A DNA stretch of 64,000 bases from Setophaga petechia. Lineage: Eukaryota > Chordata > Aves > Passeriformes > Parulidae. Below the pieces are notes generated by a model, which saw only the letters and a list, made by a program, of their open reading frames with translations, was not told the DNA's origin and did not search any database. A program made the position numbers and the translations under genes. Below are positions 59,691 to 64,000 of this stretch, piece after piece (position 1 is the first letter of the stretch; each line of letters begins with the position of its first letter). The DNA is taken from assembly GCA_024362935.1 (NCBI GenBank), contig JANCRA010000033.1, positions 8,467,714 to 8,531,713 on the forward strand. Reading direction: 5' to 3'.

Positions 59691-59849
59691 AGGAGGTGGC
59701 ACAGAGCCTTTCTGTGCCCTCTCTGCCCAGCAGCACAGGGGCCTCCTCTCCTCTCAGAAAAGTTGTGAGCTCTGGGTTGGTGTGTGGGGAAGAGCTTGTG
59801 CTCTGCCAGATAAATGTATTTTGTGATCCCTACACTGGGAAAGCAGGGA
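59691..59849. other. Unique spacer
   Basis: About 160 bp of unique sequence between the AT-rich minisatellite and the candidate conserved block. Nothing was recognised. Confidence 0.5.
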
Positions 59850-60070
59850 AAGCTACAAGTTATTTTAAGTTCTAATTTAGTGCTCTAAATTAATATGAAA
59901 CTATTTTGCAATATCGGCGCATTTCTTAATTTAAACAAACCTAATTATGCTAAATTAAAGATTTATTTAGCTAACTTGGTCATGTTAAATACTTAAATAT
60001 TTCAGATGTCCGAGATACGTGTAATAAAATGACTCGGTTTAATCTGCAAATTAATCCAAAAAAATAAATT
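59850..60070. other. Candidate conserved non-coding block
   Basis: AT-rich, non-repetitive sequence with TCTAAATTAATATGAAACTA, CAATATCGGCGCATTTCTTA and GATACGTGTAATAAAATGAC. It holds several CpGs in otherwise AT-rich DNA, which is uncommon in decayed neutral sequence. Conservation is inferred and unverified. Confidence 0.35.
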
Positions 60071-60564
60071 GCATTTTAATTCCACTGATAAGGATCGAGC
60101 ATGATTGGCATGTTCCTTCCCCGAGACAGAGGGAAGCAAACACTGAGGGACAGATCCAGTTTATTCCCCACAGCCTGGGGGCTCTGAACACGAATTTGTG
60201 ACTGCACAAAATATGGCCTGGTACCTGAAACTGCTCCAGCACATTCCCACGCTGGGGATGCTTCCAGCAAGGAAAATCTGTCTGGCAAATGAGTCATGGT
60301 GAAAAGCCTGAGCTGGAGATGCTGGGAATCAGGGTGTGCATGTGGAAATGAGATTAATCAGCATGAAGATGAGGATCAGCAGTCTGTCACAGCAGAGCTG
60401 CTTGATAATAATGGGGCTGGGGGGACAGGGGGAACTGGCAGAAATGTCAGATTAATAACGAATATGGGGCTGCTCCCAGGAACACCAGGGGTGAGTGTGC
60501 AGGCAAAGGAAGGTGTGTGGGGAGGTGGGAACACCCCCAGCACCTGATGTGAGAGCACAGGCAG
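60071..60564. other. Unique non-coding sequence
   Basis: Mixed sequence leading into the 84-bp array. No feature was recognised. Confidence 0.5.
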
Positions 60565-61030
60565 AAAATGAGCCCAGGTGTTGAATCTGTGACTGTGGGA
60601 CTGCACTGGCACTGCCAGGTGAGATGGTTCCTCATGTAGGGGGTGTCTGAGGGTGCTGAAAATGAGCCCAGGTGTTGAATCTGTGACTGTGGGACTGCAC
60701 TGGCACGGTCAGGTGAGATGGTTCCTCAATTTGAGGGTGCTGAAAATGAGCCCAGGTATTGAATCTGTGTCTATGCTCCTTCACTGGCATGGTCAGGTGG
60801 GCTGGTTCCTCAATTTGAGGGTGCTGAAAATGAGCCTAGGTATTGAATCTTTGTGGGACTGCCCTGGCACTGCCAGGTGGGCTGGTTCCTCAATTTGAGG
60901 GCACTGAAAATGAGCCCAGGTATTGAATCTGTGACTGTGGGACTGCACTGACATGGTCAGGTGGGATTGTTCCTCATTCAAGGGCTGTTGGAGGGTGCTG
61001 AGCAGAGCCCAGGTGTTGAATCTCTTATAA
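60565..61030. repeat. 80-94-bp minisatellite, 6 copies
   Basis: AAAATGAGCCCAGGTGTTGA or a close variant starts at 60565, 60659, 60743, 60827, 60907 and about 60998. Units continue with CTGTGACTGTGGGACTGCAC, GGTCAGGTGAGATGG and TTCCTCAATTTGAGGGTGCT. Confidence 0.94.
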
Positions 61031-64000
61031 ACCAGTGCTCCTTTGCTCAATTTGCAAATCCTTTATGGATTAAAACCCGTGAGACATGGGGTCCACAACC
61101 TGAGAATCACTTTAGAAAGATGGAGGAAGAGAGCAGGGACTGATTTCTTAGAGTTCATGCAGGAGGTTTTGTAGAGAAGAGAAGGTCTGGGTTTGGTATT
61201 TCATAGGATAATCCTTAAATATAGCTGGAGTGGAAACAAAATAGATAAATGTAAATAAATAAATAAATAAAAGAAAAAAGAACCACAGCAGACAAACAAA
61301 ATCTCCAAGGAAAGGGACCCAGAAGGGTGCAGGATCTGTGAGCTGGGGCAGAAGCTGTGGGATGTTGTCACTCTGGTGTTTGGAGGGCACCCAGGGTGAC
61401 AATGGGATGTTGTCACCCTGGTGCCTGGGGGACACCCAGGGTCCTTCCCTGTGTGATGGGGAAAGGAGAAATGCCCTGAAAGCCATAAACTGAGGTCTCA
61501 GCACTGTTCACTGTTGTTTTTGGGCACTTTTTGGCCATTCCTGGGTGGGATTTATGCTCTCTTTAAGGTGCCTTTGCACTGCCAGGGACGAGCAGGATCC
61601 TCACAGCTCAAGGGAGACTCGTGCCCTGAATTGTGTCAGTCCCACTCAGACTCTGTGGGCTCTGTAAAGTTGCTGAGCAGCTCCAGTCCCCCCAGTTCCC
61701 TGCCAGGAGCCCCAGGTGAGGGCTGCTCTTGCCTGTGAGAGCCCTGGAGGTTCCACTGTGGCTGCTGTGAGCATGGCTGGGGCTTGTCTCACCTTTGTGC
61801 CTGAGTCTGAGAGGGTTCCTGCAACAAAAATCAAAAGGTGCTCGTGCCTGGGTCATTTTCAAATCTCTGTTTTGATTTCTTGAATTCCTTTAAACTGGGC
61901 TGCAGAGAAACAAAACTGATTGTTGATCAAATTAGGTCTTGGAAAATGCTCTTCCCCCTTGAGGTTAAAAAACAAAAAATCATTCCAGCCTTGTAAGTTA
62001 TTTTGGCTTCATGCTTCTTTAAGTCTTCTCCAACTTCTCCTTCCTTTGTTCTCTTTCCAATACCACAAAAATGTAATAACAGCAGAAGCAGACAATGCAG
62101 ATTAGACAACCTGGATAATATTTAAATAAGTGCTTGAGTATTTTCTTAGTGGGCTGAAGGACTGTGCTGGGGTGCTCAGGGCATTTCCAGCTCGATGGCT
62201 GAAAGCTGTTCCCTCAAATTCTGGGCACAGCAGAGTGAAAGAATTCTTCATGCTGTGACTCCTTGCTCTCTTCTTGTACTCAATGAAGTGTCCTTTAAAG
62301 TTGTTTAAAGTAAAGAACAAAAAGTGTAATAGCTCTTGTTAATCTAGAAAAACCCACAGGTTTCATGAAGCCAAAATTAAATTTATCCCATCTGATTTAG
62401 TAAAGAAATATTTTGTGACATTATTGCAATGAAATTCTTTTCAGTGGGGAAATACTGATGCAGTAAAACCCAAGTGTTCAACAAGTGTGTGCCCACAAAT
62501 CTTATTTGTGGAGGAAAAGGAACTGCAGCTTTCCAAGAAAACTCTGGCTTGAAATGGATTTTTAACAGAGTTCTCATCTTGTTTTGAAATTTACTTTGAA
62601 TTTATTTTAAAGCTACAACTTTTATGCATAAATACACTCCCTCTGCTTTTACTTGATTTGTGTGTTTGTGTCTCAGGATTCTTTTAGGAACAAAGATTTT
62701 GGGGGTGTTTTTTTTAATCAAAATGCAGAGCAGGAGGGTGAATCTTTCAGAATTTCCCAAATTGTCTGCTAGAAAATGAAAATTCTTTCTCTGCTCAGAT
62801 TTTTTTGACATTTCTCTTGATGAACTTTCCAAATCCTCCCCCTACAAAAATCTGTAATTTTATTCTGTCCAGCCCTAATTCCTGCCTTTCTGTGCTCTCT
62901 CAGGTCTGTGTTCCCACAGTGATTGCTGCTGGCAGGTTTGGCCATCAAAACTAAACCAAAACCAGGGATGAACTGGGCTGAAATGCTCCTTGGTTTATTT
63001 TAGGATTGCATGGAAGGCTTGCTTGAAACCATATATCAGCTTTAGAGATGGTTCAAAGAAAAACTCCTCATCAGCAGAACAGGATAAGCTGCTATCATTT
63101 TTAATTTTTATTGAGCCCTTTCAGCACTTGAGATGACCATGAGGGAAAAACAGACAAAAAAATATTGCCCACTGTAATAAATAATTTGTCTCAAGTTTCG
63201 AGCCTGTTATTAAATGAAATTTGAGGTAATCTTCTAAGCAGAGCTGCAGGGCACCTGTGACTTTTAATGGAGCTCTGCTGTGCCCAGGGAAATCCACACC
63301 TTTAAAAGGAGCTGGAGGCTAAAAGCCCCCAAGATAAACCTCCCTGGGGAGCTCCTGCAGCAGGGCACCCAGCCTGGCACCGAGCAACATCTGCCTCTGC
63401 CTAGACCTTTCTGAGGCTGCACAATCCAAAACATCTCCCTTTGATGCCAGCCTGGCTGTGGGCTGTTTGGGTGCCTGCTGGAGCTGAGGAACTCAAAATG
63501 TCAGGCTATTTGTGGTGCTGGGAAAATAACAGTTTAACCCCAAAGCTGCGTGGGGCTTGTGCACAAAATGAGATTTTTAGAAAGGCACAGGTCCAGTTTA
63601 GCACTGTGTGTGCAGCTTGGAATTTGAGATTTCCCTGCCTGTGCCCAGGAGAATTCAGAGAGTCAGGAGCCACAAAGATCCTCCCTGGAACAAATGGCTT
63701 TGTCTTCTGAGAAATGTTTAAGTACTGGGAAGCTGCTCAACTATTGAACCATGGAGCAGCTGCTGATTAATTTAGCACTGCCCCTTCTGAGCACTTAATA
63801 CAGGAATCCTGAGGAAAAATAAAGGCTCTGTAATTAATGCTGGAGGAAGAGGGAGTGAGAGCGAGGTCTCACAGGTGTGGGGATAAGAATACACGGCAGG
63901 AATTTGTACAGTCAGGATAATCTCAGCCCCTTTATGTTGTGGTTTTTGCTGTCATGGAGAGGAGTGGATCTTTGTGCTGCTGAATCTGAAATGCTGCAGC
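61031..64000. other. Unique non-coding sequence with two small repeats
   Basis: Contains a short AAAT tetranucleotide run at about 61252-61270 and a 45-bp duplication starting GGGATGTTGTCA at 61359 and 61404. The remainder is unique and AT-leaning. No exon, RNA gene or transposon was supported. Confidence 0.55.

Overview
No protein-coding gene, rRNA, tRNA or known small RNA could be supported on either strand. The window looks like nuclear DNA of a bird, most likely a songbird (passerine). The evidence is three 3'-terminal CR1 LINE fragments with the usual avian ending, two LTRs of a type I recognise from passerine endogenous retroviruses (one with an exact 6-bp target-site duplication), and many GC-rich minisatellites. 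It is best read as intergenic sequence or the interior of a very large intron. The locus could not be named from the sequence.

Layout: the first 5 kb holds a 38-bp repeat, a 48-bp duplication, a 24-bp minisatellite (3757-4385) and a 41/42-bp minisatellite (4631-4968). A solo LTR on the + strand follows at about 5122-5480. From 5.5 to 13 kb the sequence is mostly unique and AT-rich, with a 143-bp tandem duplication (7735-8021) and an 82-bp repeat (10965-11540). A repeat of about 100 bp lies at 13276-13770. Next come an unbroken AT-rich block, an LTR on the - strand expanded by AT repeats (16295-16999) and a 500-bp GGAT array. Between 20.9 and 28.7 kb are an array with units of about 85 bp, a polypyrimidine 15-mer array, three CR1 fragments and a large inverted repeat with arms at 26478-26702 and 27540-27758. 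Two minisatellites (30305-30885, 32095-32810) precede a long repeat-poor stretch (32.8-39.6 kb).

From 39.7 to 61 kb tandem arrays dominate: 22-25 bp (39670-40535), 12 bp (44021-44415), a 64-bp array that reverses direction (45643-46200), AT repeats (47541-48038), 23 bp (51820-52225), 30 bp (53012-53217), 19 bp with higher-order structure (54610-56510), an A-rich 26-mer (56731-57272), a 12-bp AT-rich array (58665-59690) and an 84-bp array (60565-61030). The last 3 kb are unique.

The long open reading frames (up to 687 codons) lie in arrays whose unit is a multiple of three, or whose unit contains no stop in any phase, so they are artefacts of repetition. Several unique AT-rich blocks (about 13.96-14.69, 18.29-18.64, 27.77-28.16, 34.02-34.96, 40.88-41.33 and 59.85-60.07 kb) have the texture of vertebrate conserved non-coding elements. 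That is inference only and needs a cross-species alignment. The most notable structures are the 26.5-27.8 kb inverted repeat, the minisatellite that flips orientation at 46.02 kb, the LTR with intact target-site duplication, and the density of unrelated minisatellites.
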